Below are positions 11,300 to 22,700 of a stretch of DNA of 64,000 bases, one piece after another (within the stretch, counting starts at the first letter, position 1; each line of letters begins with the position of its first letter). The DNA comes from Parus major (taxonomy: Eukaryota; Chordata; Aves; Passeriformes; Paridae). The stretch lies in assembly GCF_001522545.3 (NCBI RefSeq), contig NC_031768.1, positions 86,493,566 through 86,557,565 on the forward strand. The letters are read 5' to 3'. The notes beneath the pieces were generated by a model. That model saw only the letters and a list, made by a program, of their open reading frames with translations. It had not been told where the DNA came from and did no database searches. The position numbers and the translations under genes are program-made.

Positions 11300-11840
11300 T
11301 TTTGAAGCTGTTTAGTGAAGCTGGAAGAGTTTGGGAAGTGTCAGGAAAATTAATCCACAAACACCAGAGGTTTATGTCCAAAAAGGAGACAGAGGAGTCC
11401 TTTTACTTTATTCAAATAAAGGGAGAGGCCATGGGGCATTCCCCTGGGGTCTCTCAAATTTTTGGAGGACTTTTTAGCCTTGTTTTTATCCTAATTTCCC
11501 AGCTCCATATCCCTCTCTCTTTCCCCACTGGCTGAGGTACTTGAGAGGTACAGACTTCCCAGAATACCTAATACCTGAGATTCCCGTCTAATGTATAACC
11601 CTCCCTCTTAATTTTTAATTCTTATGGAATTTATGGGTTTTCCCCATTGTTTCTTTCATCTTTCAGTGCCCAATTTAATTTATCAGCAAACATACAGTTT
11701 GTTTGTAAAGGCAAATATCTTTTTTTTTTTCCATTCATCCATCAGTGGAACCCTTCCCAATATTTCTTTTATCTCTCAGTGCTAGTTTTATTTACCAGCA
11801 GACCCACAGCTTGTTTATAAAGACAAAGCCATCATTCCAC
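11300..11840. mobile_element. Probable LTR-derived repeat, second family
   Basis: The run with AGGTTTATGTCCAAAAAGG, AGACAGAGGAGTCCTTTTAC, TTCAAATAAAGGGAGAGGCC, CATGGGGCATTCCCCTGGGG and TTTTTGGAGGAC blocks resembles an LTR family I recall as frequent in songbird genomes. It also contains two diverged tandem copies of a roughly 80-base unit (11641-11720 and 11755-11825), each reading roughly TTTCTTTTATCTCTCAGTGC ... ACAGTTTGTTTGTAAAG. Boundaries and orientation are uncertain and no paired LTR was found. A related CATCCATCAAACTGTTTGTAAAGACA block follows the gap near 12560-12586, so the element may extend across the gap. Confidence 0.45.
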
Positions 11841-12198
11841 TCAGAAGCAATGTGATTATAGGAATAAACCTATGTTGATGTACATGCAAAATGTGATGAC
11901 ACAATTTTCTCTCAAACTATGATAAAAAGTTGGCATCAAATGCATGGCAACAAATTAGTATATGCAGAGAAGTAGGAATATAAAAAACTAGAAATCAACT
12001 AATCTCTTCTTTCTTCAGTTGCATACAATGATTTAAGAAGAACTAGGCTGAGTTTCTACCAGCAGTACAGCTAAAGGCTGTTTTCCTATTCATATTATTC
12101 ACTATAGTTAAATCTGTATTAAGATACTCCAAAAGAAAGCCGAAGTCAAAGTTTATTAATGTTAAAAAACTGATATTATTTTTGTTAAAACCCACAAA

Positions 12199-12488
12199 NN
12201 NNNNNNNNNNNNNNNNNNNNNNNNNNNNNNNNNNNNNNNNNNNNNNNNNNNNNNNNNNNNNNNNNNNNNNNNNNNNNNNNNNNNNNNNNNNNNNNNNNNN
12301 NNNNNNNNNNNNNNNNNNNNNNNNNNNNNNNNNNNNNNNNNNNNNNNNNNNNNNNNNNNNNNNNNNNNNNNNNNNNNNNNNNNNNNNNNNNNNNNNNNNN
12401 NNNNNNNNNNNNNNNNNNNNNNNNNNNNNNNNNNNNNNNNNNNNNNNNNNNNNNNNNNNNNNNNNNNNNNNNNNNNNNNNNNNNNNNN
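12199..12488. other. Assembly gap (290 N)
   Basis: Unlike the other gaps it has no long simple repeat at either edge, so its content cannot be guessed. It may lie within the LTR-derived region described at 11300-11840. Confidence 0.95.
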
Positions 12489-15400
12489 GCTCTCTGGGCT
12501 CTGCTGCCCAAAGTCAGTAGAGACATTTAAACCCATTTCAAAAACTTAACACCCGTACCTTCATCCATCAAACTGTTTGTAAAGACATCAGTTTTTCCCT
12601 CATAATGCAGACCATGGCAGATGTTATTCATAGCCTTGTTTTTTCTTCTTGAAAATTTTCAACATTCTTCTGTCCCTAAAACAAGTTCTTATGCATCATT
12701 TACTCTTTAGTTTTCCTCAACCTGAGGAAAAATGTCAAGTATTTCTAGAAAAGACTGCAGATGGAACAGCATTAGGATATACTCAATGTTTTCAGGTGAT
12801 GTCAAATTAAATGCCTGGTCATGGTCCCTTGGGATATCTCAAATTTACAGAATAAAATAGCTGTGATCTAAACTTTATTTCATGAGCTCATAAAGAAATG
12901 CAGCCAGTCTGACAAACAGGGGCTCAACCCCCTTTTTTCTAGACTAGGCTATCACAGGAATTCACTTATGCAGCATTCAAATCATACAGTTTCAAATCTT
13001 AGAACCCATAATTGTTAATTCATGCCCTTACAAGGGAAAAGAAACCAATTCATCATCTAGCCGATTGTGAGAATATTCATCTTTCTTCTTCCATCATGCT
13101 TCGGGCATCCTTGCCCCAAATCCAGTCCCAGCAATCCAGCTGCTATTGTGTCTGCTCCAAATGCATTCTGAGCAAGCTGATAGTTTTATATCTTCCAGTC
13201 TGAAGGTTTGGTGTAAATCATTTTCATAAATTAGCAGATTGTGCAGAAAGTGGCAGACGGCGAGGATGGCTGCAGGTGCCAGCGATCTGCAGGTGACAAT
13301 GGCTGCATAATGGCCCTTTCCCCTTTCTGGGCACCTGTCCTGCCTACTGATGCTCTCTCCTTGACCCTGTGTCTGCCCCCAGCACTCATCAGGCCATAGC
13401 ACGAGCTATGCCAGCCAGCTCCTGAGCAGGATTTTTAGTGAACAGGCACAACGCCTAAACAAAATTTAAGAACAACCTGTTCCCTATTCATTAATAAAAT
13501 CTCAGTGCAGGGTGAGTCAAAAGAAATTGTCCCTCCCACACATAATTAAACTGACTGTGAGCTGATCCTATTTCCCCTTCCCCTAGGGCATGAACACACT
13601 TGAGGGCTCACCTTTCCCTGGATTTCCCACTGATGAGCATTCCTTAGACTGAGGTGGATGAACCACATTCCATACATCCTGAAAATGCAGATTTTAAGAA
13701 CACTCTTAATGAGAAGGCAGTTTTATATTCTCTAAACATATTTATATTATTTATAATCTTATTTTTATATGTAAAATGACAATGAAAAAGCATACAAAAC
13801 TTATCAGAGATATTGGGAGAACAAATATCAATTAAAAGCCTTTTTATCAACTCAGAATTTTCTTTGGAACTTGGGAGTAATTGTACTTGTAATCTGAAAT
13901 AAAACCTCAGAAAAAAACTTTACTAATGAGGAGTTCCTTTTTCATTCGGCTTCCAGGATTAACAAAAGGTAAACACCCTGTATTTACCAGGAAGCAGTCC
14001 GGGGCACCTCCCTTCAGAGAGGGTGGGAAGTGCCAGCTGAAACCAGCACAGCCCTGCTCAGCTGGCAAAGAGCTCTGTGCAAGAGCTGTGTTTGTGGGGC
14101 TCAGCATGAGGCTCCAGGCAGCAGCCACACACCTCTTGTGTAATTGCTGATAAAGTCCTTGTGCTCTCTGGGAGCTGCTTGTGCAAGATGTTGTGCAGGA
14201 TGATGTGCACATGTTTGTGCAGGATGCTCGCACTATCTGGAGCAGCGCGCACCTCCAGCGCTGGGAAAGCTTCCTCACGGGCTGGCTGCTGGTTCATAGC
14301 AGCTGCAGATTTCCAAGAAGCTGGACTGATGGCCCCTGGAGTTGAAAAACTAAACAGGAAGGCTACCAAAAGGTCTGAGAGCACTCATCTGAAAGATGGA
14401 GGAAAAAAAGACAAGACACACCTCTTGGTCCTGACAGCTCCAGTGTGTTCCTACATTCAGCAGCTGTAAAGAGAAACAACAACAACAACAACCATGTCAG
14501 CATTTTCCTGTCCTGCAACTGCACTGATGTCAGCAAGAGATATCAGGCACTTCAAAGCCAGATGTTCTATCCGTTGCCTGGATTTTATTTTTCTCTACAA
14601 AACCTTCCTTCTTCCAGTCTCCATTTATTTATTCATCTGGATTTGTTATTTGGTAATGATGTGGCTCTCACTTTCCCTCCTTTTACTAGACTCGCCCTTT
14701 ATTCCCAGTTCCCCCTCTTTAATTATTTTTTCAATTTCCTGAAAAAATTGAAGTTAATACTTTTCCTATGGTGAGTTATTCAACATTCCACTTCCACAGA
14801 ACCATTTTACCAGAGAATTACTGAAAAACTGGTTATTAAATCAGTTCCATTTTCCTGGAGTATTCCTTTTATGAGTTATGTTCCATCTTTGAAAGAAGAG
14901 ATAAATGTACCTTAAACATGATTTTTTCACATTAATTTCTGTTCTATACATTTTTTCACATTTAACATTTCTGTTATTTACAGTCTTTCACATTAATTTC
15001 TTTGAGTATAGGATGCTGAACCCTGAACCAACTGCATGAACATCTTTGCATGTGGCAACTTCCTCTTCTCTTGAAAGACTGGCTTATAACATTTATTGAT
15101 TTAGTCTTGCTCTGGCAGTAGCTCAGTCCAGGAAAATTAAGAATTTCAGCAGTTCATTAAAAAGCACTTCATATCAAAGGAATGACAGGAAGTCAGTAGG
15201 TAGAAATAGCAGACTCCTTGACTATCACAGACTCATTGTAAGGCAGATTGACACAGGCTGTGCTTCAGGATAAATGTGAATGAGAAGGAAAGATTATCTT
15301 GTAGAAAGCAAAAGTCAGGGATTAAGGTCTGTCCCTAGGACACTGAGGTAGAAGCAAGACATTAGGCTAATTTATTTATGGAGAAAAAAAAGCAAATCCA

Positions 15401-16958
15401 CCTTACTGCGGACAAAACAGCTTTACTTTCTTTACAGGCCACAGTTTAAGAATGACCCTCAAATAGAATCTTGCATTTATCAGAAGTCACAGCATTTTCT
15501 TGAAGCTATTTTTTTTTCTCTCTGAGACAGAGAATCCTTAGTCAAGGATGCAAACTTGCAGTTACAGACAGAAATCTTTCAACCACATCCTTGTTGTTCT
15601 TGTTGAATGTGAAACCAGAAAGCACCTCACTACAAGCAGCCTACATTACCTGCTTTAGGAGAGGTGTCCTCTTCCTCATCTGCATTTTTGTGCCCAGACA
15701 AGCCATTTGCTGTGTCCTCTCTCAGCAGACACTTAATCAACTGTAACGAAGCAACAACTGCACCACACATTTTGCATGCACATATCTTATGTATTTATTT
15801 ATTTTGTTTTTTTGTTTGTTTGTATGACCTGTCCAATCTTGCTGCGAAGCAAAGCTGCAAGTTTCCCATTTTTTCTTTTCCCCAACCCCACACCCTGAAG
15901 CTCTTTATTGTTCCACTTGGTTATACTTCGTCAAAACAGTTAATCTTTTTATGCAGCAAGACAGCTGCAGTGCAGGTGAGATAAAACTACGTATGGGTCC
16001 TCAGAAGCCTGACTCTAATTGATAGACTTTGCAGAAGTAGTTCCATGACATTTTCCATAAAACTGGCAGGTTTTTTTAAGATGACATAGCCCTGCTCCTG
16101 CCTGTACAAGGACTGATTTATTGTCCCAGTAATGCTAATGGGATCTGAGAAAAATGTCTGTATTTTAGCAAATTAACATAGCCGCTTGTGTCAGTGGCAA
16201 AAACCTTAAGCTGGCCTTTCCTGAATGACACTGCCTTTAAAATGGTCCCAAGCATTTATGCAGCAACCCAGCGGTCACAAAGCAGGAGAGAGCCTTTAGA
16301 GGAGCCAGCAGAAAACTGCCAACGTGAGAACAGGCAAGTAGTAAATATGGTCCACCCATCTTACCAACAACACAGGTGAAGACCTTCTCACAACATAGTT
16401 TAGACAAGGGAATGTGTGCCGACATTTGAGTTAAAATACAGCTTTTGGGGCAAAGGGACAGAAACTGCATTGGAGAGTTCAGGTGAGCTTGTCTAGCACA
16501 ACTAAAGCTTATTGGTGCACTCAGGACCCTGGCTGTCTTGGCTGACAGGAATACAGCTTCAACAAGCATCACAGAGGAAATCATAGGCTCAGAAATAAAA
16601 ACACTTACTAAACCACCTGTAGCATCACACTGTGTCAGTAGGATAACGATGACTTTAAACAGTGAGTACTCATTGCTTCAAGATACTTTCTGCAGCAGAG
16701 AAAAGCCCTTCAGGGTAGCAGTTAATGATTAGTGATCAGTCACACTCACTCAGAATTCATGAGTATCCCTGAAGTGCTAGGGATTACGTAGGTAGTATCA
16801 AATTACTTTCCCTACCGAGTTCAGTACCCTGAACTGCAGCGCTAGTAAGGACCCAGAAAAGGAAAAAGACAGTACTTTCCCAAGGTGGGGCTTTTTTTTG
16901 TTTGATTTTTTTTTTAATTTCATGGAACTTCTAACATTTGCCTACTCAATGCTTTCGT
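12489..16958. other. Intergenic, no gene recognised
   Basis: No coding exon was recognised. A degenerate repeat of TTGTGCA(A/G)GATG-like units is visible at about 14168-14228, together with AT-rich low-complexity runs near 13735-13770 and a T-rich run near 15790-15825. Open frames above 100 codons on both strands at 13900-14470 overlap this repeat and show no domain. Confidence 0.45.
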
Positions 16959-17200
16959 GCCCCGGCTCTGCTGAGCGCCAGGGGCTGGGCCGGGTTCGGG
17001 ATGCAGTACCGGCTCTGACCACCGGGCGGCACTGTTCAGCCGCAGAGCCGCAGCCGCAAAGCCGCCCGCCTCGGCTGGCTTAGCACCCGGGGAGAGCTCC
17101 GTGTTCTCCCGAAAGAGACGGAGGAATCCCAGGCTCTCCCGAAAGAGACGGAGGAATCCCAGGCTCTCCACGCCGTATCTGCGCCCTCTGTCCAGACTGC
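16959..17200. promoter_or_regulatory. Small GC/CpG-rich island with 30-bp tandem duplication
   Basis: About 240 bases rise sharply in GC and CpG content against AT-rich flanks (CCCGGCTCTGCTGAGCGCC, CCGGGTTCGGG, ACCACCGGGCGGC and others). Inside it a 30-base unit is present twice in tandem (17105-17134 and 17135-17164; core GAAAGAGACGGAGGAATCCC at 17111 and 17141). It could be a minor promoter or a remnant of a GC-rich element. No coding match was recognised. Confidence 0.35.
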
Positions 17201-17364
17201 AGCGCGAAGAAAAATTCATTGCTTGTTCCCAAACACGTTTGCCGGCTGTTTTCCTGAGATCTAGTTCAAAATTGCACTCCCCGTTCCATGGTTTCCTTCA
17301 ATTCTTTTTCGTACCTTTTTCACAAATCTTTGCCCTCTCTGTTTGTGGCCTGGACTCTAATACA

Positions 17365-17796
17365 TACAAACGGGGGGATGAGAGGCTGGAGAGCCCTGTG
17401 GAAAGGGATATGAGGGTTTGGGTTGATGGTGAGTGGAACATAAGTCAGCAATGCCCTGGCAGCCAAAAGGGCCAGCTGTGTCCAGGGGTGCATCAGGCAC
17501 AGCATCGCCAACCAGGCAAGGGAGGGGATTTTCTGCTCTGCTCTGTATTGATGTGACCTCACCTCAAGTTCTGTGTCCAGTTTTGGGCACCATAGTGTAA
17601 CAGGAACATCAGATTATTAGAGGGTGTCTAGAGAAAGGCGACTAAGATGATGAAATGTCTCCAGAGCAAGAGGTCACTTGGTTGGTTCAGCCTAAAGAAG
17701 GCTGAGGAGTGGCCTACAGCTTCCTCATGGGGTAAATAGAGTGGGAGGTGCTGATCTTCTCTCTCTGGTGATCAAAGATAGATAGTACACGGGAAA
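17365..17796 (+). mobile_element. CR1 LINE, outer element, left half
   Basis: This is the plus-strand CR1 3' coding and UTR region: blocks GGAAAGGGATATGAGGGTTT, GGTTGATGGTGAGTGGAACA, AGTCAGCAATGCCCTGGCAG, CCAGTTTTGGGCACC and GAGGAGTGGCCTACAGC occur in CR1 order. It stops abruptly at GATAGTACACGGGAAAA. It resumes, in the same orientation and at the next expected CR1 block, at about 19536. It is diverged and inactive. Confidence 0.75.
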
Positions 17797-19535
17797 ATCT
17801 GGAATCATTAAGGTTGAAAAAGACCTTTAAGATCATAAAATCCAACCATAAACCCAACAACACTGCCAAGTCTGTCTCTAAGACATGTCCCTAATTGCCA
17901 CATTTGCACATCTTTTAAATGCCTCCAGGCAGAGATGGTGACTCATCCACTTTCCTGGACAGCCTGTTCGAGTGCTTGATAAACCTTTTGGTGAACAAAT
18001 CTTTAATTTCCAATCTAAACCTGCCCCAGCACAACTCGAGGTTGTTTCCTCTTCTCCTGTTGCTTGTTACATGGAAAAATAGACCCACTCCCACCCGGCT
18101 ACACCCTCCTTTTAGGCAATTGTGGAGTGTGATAAGGTACCCCGAGCCTCCTTTTTTCCAGGCCAAACAACCCCAGCTGCCTCAGCAGCTCCTCACAGGG
18201 CTTGTGCTCCAGACCATTCCCCAGCTTTGTTGCACTTCTCTGGCCTCACTCCAGCACCTCAATGTCTTTTTTGTAGTGAGGGGCCCAGCACTGAACAAAG
18301 GATTCCAGGTGTGGCCTCACCAGTGCTAAGGAGATAGGGGATGACCACTGCCCTTGCCCTGCTGACCACAGTATTGATCATACAGGCCAGGTGCCATTGC
18401 CCTTCTTGGCTACCTGGGCACACTGCCAGTTCCTGTTCAGCCACACCCCCAGGTCCTTTCATGATGGCCTTTCACATTCCTTTCACTCTGTTCCAAGCTT
18501 GTAACTCTGCATGTTGTGACCCAAGTGCAGGACTCCACACCTAGCCTTACTGAACCTCACACAACTGGCCTCAGCCCATGGATCCAGCCTGTCCAGATCC
18601 CTCTACAGAGCCCTCCTGCCCTCAGCAGATCCCACCCAGCCTGGTGTCTCCTGCAACCTGACCGAGGATGCCTTTGATCCCTCTGTCCAGATCATCAGTA
18701 AAGATATTAAACAGGACTGGCCCCAGTACTGAGCTCTGGGGAACCCCACTGGTGACCAGCTGCCAACTGGACACAACTCCATTCTCCACCATTTCCTGGG
18801 CCCAGCCATCCAGCCAGTTTTTAACCCAGTGAAAAGTGTACCTGTCCAAGTGATAAGCAGCCAGGTTCCCCCAAAAAAATGTGGGAAAAGGTGTCAAAGG
18901 CTTTACTGAAGTCCAGTAAACACCCACAGCCTTTCCCTCCTCCACTAAACAGGTCACCCTGTCATGGAAGGAGATCAGGTTGGTCAAGCTGGACTTGCCT
19001 TTCCTAAATCCATGCCAGCTGGGCTTGAATCCTTGCTTGCCCTGCACATGGCTGTATGATGGCACTGAGGATGAGCTGCTCCATGACCTTCCCAGGCACT
19101 GAGTTCAGCCTGACAGGTCTGTAGTTCCCTGGATCTTCCTTCTGGCCCTTCTTTTGGATGGGCATCACATTTGCCAACATCCAGTCAAGATGGTGCCTCA
19201 GGTGGATCCCATCTGGACCCAAAGCCCTGTGTGTGTCTGAGTGGTGCAGCAGGTCACTGAGCATTTCCATTGGATTAGGGGAGCTGCATTCTGCTCCCTG
19301 TCCCTGTCTTCCATCTCAGAGAGCTGGGTACCTGAAGAAGAACTGGTCTTGCTATTGAGGACCGAGACAAGGAAAGTCTATCATGTACCTTTTCCTCATC
19401 CTTTGTCACTACACCATCCTTTACTGGATACTTAGCACCACAGCATCCAGTAAAGGATGGAGATTCTCCTGAGCCCTCCATTTGTTGCTGATGTATTTAA
19501 AAAGACATTTTTATTGTCTTTTCAGTCCAGTGAAA
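17797..19535 (-). mobile_element. CR1 LINE, inner element inserted in another CR1
   Basis: This 5'-truncated CR1 of about 1.7 kb lies antisense to its host CR1. Its 3' end is at the left (minus strand ...CAACCTTAATGATTCCA). The right part encodes reverse transcriptase fragments on the minus strand. One frame (19270 to about 19040) has [21 protein letters not shown]; another (about 19065-18622) has [31 protein letters not shown] and [11 protein letters not shown]. The two frames are offset, so there is a frameshift near 19030-19065. The catalytic ADD motif reads AGD. The element is a dead copy. Confidence 0.85.
19414..19460. repeat. 16-bp perfect inverted repeat, 15-base loop
   Basis: The arms CCATCCTTTACTGGAT (19414-19429) and ATCCAGTAAAGGATGG (19445-19460) are exact reverse complements. 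The hairpin lies inside the inner CR1. One arm is the normal CR1 sequence as I recall it; the other looks like an inverted copy added beside it. Confidence 0.9.
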
Positions 19536-19792
19536 TTATATGAAGCTGTGTTAGGGGAAGTTTACATTGGACATTAGGAAGAATTCCTTCACTGAGAGCA
19601 CTGTTGGTCACTGGAACATGCTCCCCAGGGAAGTGGTCTTGGCCTCAAGCTTGTTGTGAGTTCAAGGAGCGTTTCATTCATATGGTTTAGATTTAGGCAG
19701 TCCTGTGAGGAGCAGGGGGTTGGGCTCAATGATCCGTATGGGTCCCTTCCAGCTCAAGATATCCTGTGATTCTACAATTCCATGATTCAGGC
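19536..19792 (+). mobile_element. CR1 LINE, outer element, right half with 3' end
   Basis: The sequence resumes with GAAGCTGTGTTAGGGGAAG and then the CR1 3'UTR order: GGACATTAGGAAGAATTCC, CACTGGAACATGCTCCCCAG, GGGTTGGGCTCAATGATCC. It ends in the octamer-like tail TGATTCTACAATTCCATGATTC. Together with 17365-17796 it makes one plus-strand CR1 split by the inner element. Confidence 0.78.
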
Positions 19793-22700
19793 TGATAAGC
19801 AGGGGAGCTGATGTGATTGTAATAGATTACTTCAAATATGATGAAGAGAAGCAGTTATTCATTGCTTTTGTTACCTTCAGGGTGCTTACTCACCTTCTGC
19901 AGCTGTGCTGCCTAATGCATAGGGGGTTTACTCTTTGCATGTTAGCCCGTGGCTAAACCTGTTGACTTCACATCTCCACACCCCCAGTGCTTTCCAGATT
20001 TACTCAACTAGGGCATTTCAACAATTTCTGGAGGAATTTTCAGGTTTAGCTTTATTTTCTTGCATAGTTTCTTAGTGATTTTCTTTCTTTCTTTCTTTCT
20101 TTTTGCAGCTTTATTTTTGGTGCCAAGAGAACAGTTTCATACACAGACCGCAACAGCAAGGGGTACTGAAAACATATCCCTGTTATGGGATACTCAGTTT
20201 CAAAGGCCTCATACTCTGGGGACTGGCATATGTCCACTTAAAACAAACATCAGCTCTCTTGACTGTCCCTCCACAACCTGCACACCCTTTGCCTTCTCAT
20301 CCATCTTTTAGCTGCAGCATTTTATTCAATTCCATAAAGTCTCCTACGTGTACACAGAAACTGTGCATTTAATTTTTGATGAATTAGTTTTCAGACAGAT
20401 CAGGTCCTTGATCCAGATCACTGCACAAATCTTTGCTGATAGCACTGGGAAGGTGATGAGGAAAGGGCAGAGAAAAAAAGAGTGTAAGGTTATCTGTCTC
20501 AGTAGAGGTTCATATTCTTGTGTTGTTGAAATATCTGTTGGACTACAGCCTTAGAAGTAAATTCTCATTTTGCACTACAGTGCTTTTAAACTGTTTTCTA
20601 TAAATATGTTGCCACCTCTGGGTTCCTGAATATGCCAGTCTGTGCATGGGAGATTGAATGAGAAATTAATTTTTCTGTTGAGATGTTTCCACATCTTACA
20701 AGTAATTAAGCATTCCTTGGGGAAGAAACTGGCACCCAGGCAACAGACTGAGACCCAGGAACTGCCAGGATACAGACCAGTTCTGTTCATGAAACACTTT
20801 TTCTGCCAGGAGATGTATCCAGCCATTCATTCCCTTCTCTGAAAAACTCCTGAAATAATTACATTAAGTGGAGTTTCATGCTAAACAAAATTGTTTTAAC
20901 ACTTCCCACGTTCTTTTTCTCTCTGAAAGAAAATAAACCATTTTATTCCCAACTAAATTTGTAGTTCTCCTTTCCTACTCATTTTTCAGCCAAGAGCTAA
21001 ATGAAAAAGGCAGTCATTTATGTAACTCCTTGCTGCAAGTTTGAGCAGGCTCACAGACCTTCACGGATGGATCTGGACATAGGGTGGCACCAGTTACCCT
21101 CTCTGGCAGCCAAAAAGAAAAATCCTGTGGGTAGCTTACGTTTTCTCACAGAAGCTCAGCTCCATTGCTTTCAACTTCCTGAGGGTGTGAAGCTTTCACC
21201 TCTCTGCCTTTTAATGCCAGTAACTTAAATGTCCTTATCTTTCTACTGGCCTTGCAAGAATTAGTTGTATGTTATGTGATCTTTTCAGCAGGGAGATTTT
21301 GCTTAAATCCCAGGGCACTTAGGAAGTGCAACTTCCCTTTCCATCTACGTAAATGCTGGTCCATTTTTTCCACTAGAGCATAAGCATGCAACAGAAAACG
21401 GAGCTTTTTGGAATCTTCTGCAGCTTTCTGGAGTCATTTGTCAGATGAGCAACAGTAACCCAAATCTAGCACAGATCTCCTTAAAGTATGGAATACTTCC
21501 GAACGCTCTTATGGAAGCAACAGAACAGTAGGATAATTGCAGTTTACTTGAGCCCCTCTTCTTTCCAAGTCAAACAGACAATACTGAAAAAAATACAGTG
21601 ATCCTTTGTCTGTGCTGTTCCAAAAGGAGTTTGGAGTTTCTGGTTTTCATGAGGAGAAATTAGAAATTTCATGCTTGGTCGAGAATCTTGGTTGCAGCAC
21701 GCATCCAAAGGAAGTGAGTGAAGCTCGGATGAACACGGATCAGCAGATAGACAGGGCTAGTCTCAGGTGCTTTATAGAATATAGAGATTGTAAAACATAA
21801 AAGTTCAAAACTTCAATACCATTATAAAAGATATACCTATACATTCATACTTTCTAGGGAATTCATAGGCCTTTGATAACAATACATACAAGATAAATAT
21901 ACATATCTTTAACTGCATATTTCTGTTCCTGGGCCATGGCTGCAGAGCTCATGAATTTTACTTTTTCTCCCTTTGGCAGCTTCAGAATCCCTGTAGTGTC
22001 TCATGTTCCAGTAAGCAAAAAATTAATTTACAAGGTCTGGGCATTCAGGTAAAACCTAGTAGCAGTATTGAACTTACACAGCTGGATTGCAGGTCTGCAC
22101 AGAATTGACTAAATAGTGTCCAGTCCCAGCAAGGAACAGGCTCAGTGTAAAACCAGTCATGGATTCCCAGGCAGCCACTTCTCTTTTTAAAGTTCCCCAG
22201 ATCCTGGTCCACAGCACAAATTACTGTTTTTCCCTCTGGGTGTTAGCATGACGAACACTGGCACTGAGTCTTTGTGATGAGTGTTTTAGAAGGCTCAGGT
22301 TGCAAAGGTAGGATGCTGGAAAATGGATAGATAATCAGGCATTTAGACTGTAGCTCTGGTGAACTGGCACGAGTCTGCCTGTTTCTTCGCCTTTGAGACT
22401 GTCATGAAAATTTGCAACTGGTCCATGCCAACTGAGGAGAGAGGTTAAGATGCAAAGCATGGAATTACAACGGGCAAATGTTAATTCACGTGCATGAGGT
22501 GTCCCAGCCAAATTGGGGCAACCTGAATGTGGTTTTACACACAATTCTTATACCCTTCAAACATCCAGGTAATACATGATTTGACTAATCACTTACACCC
22601 ACACTACTGATTATTAATAACAGTAAATCTCTGCAAAGCACCTGCATTTTTGCAGAATTCTTACTGCTTATCTGTTGATCCAGACATCCCTGGAGTCAGT

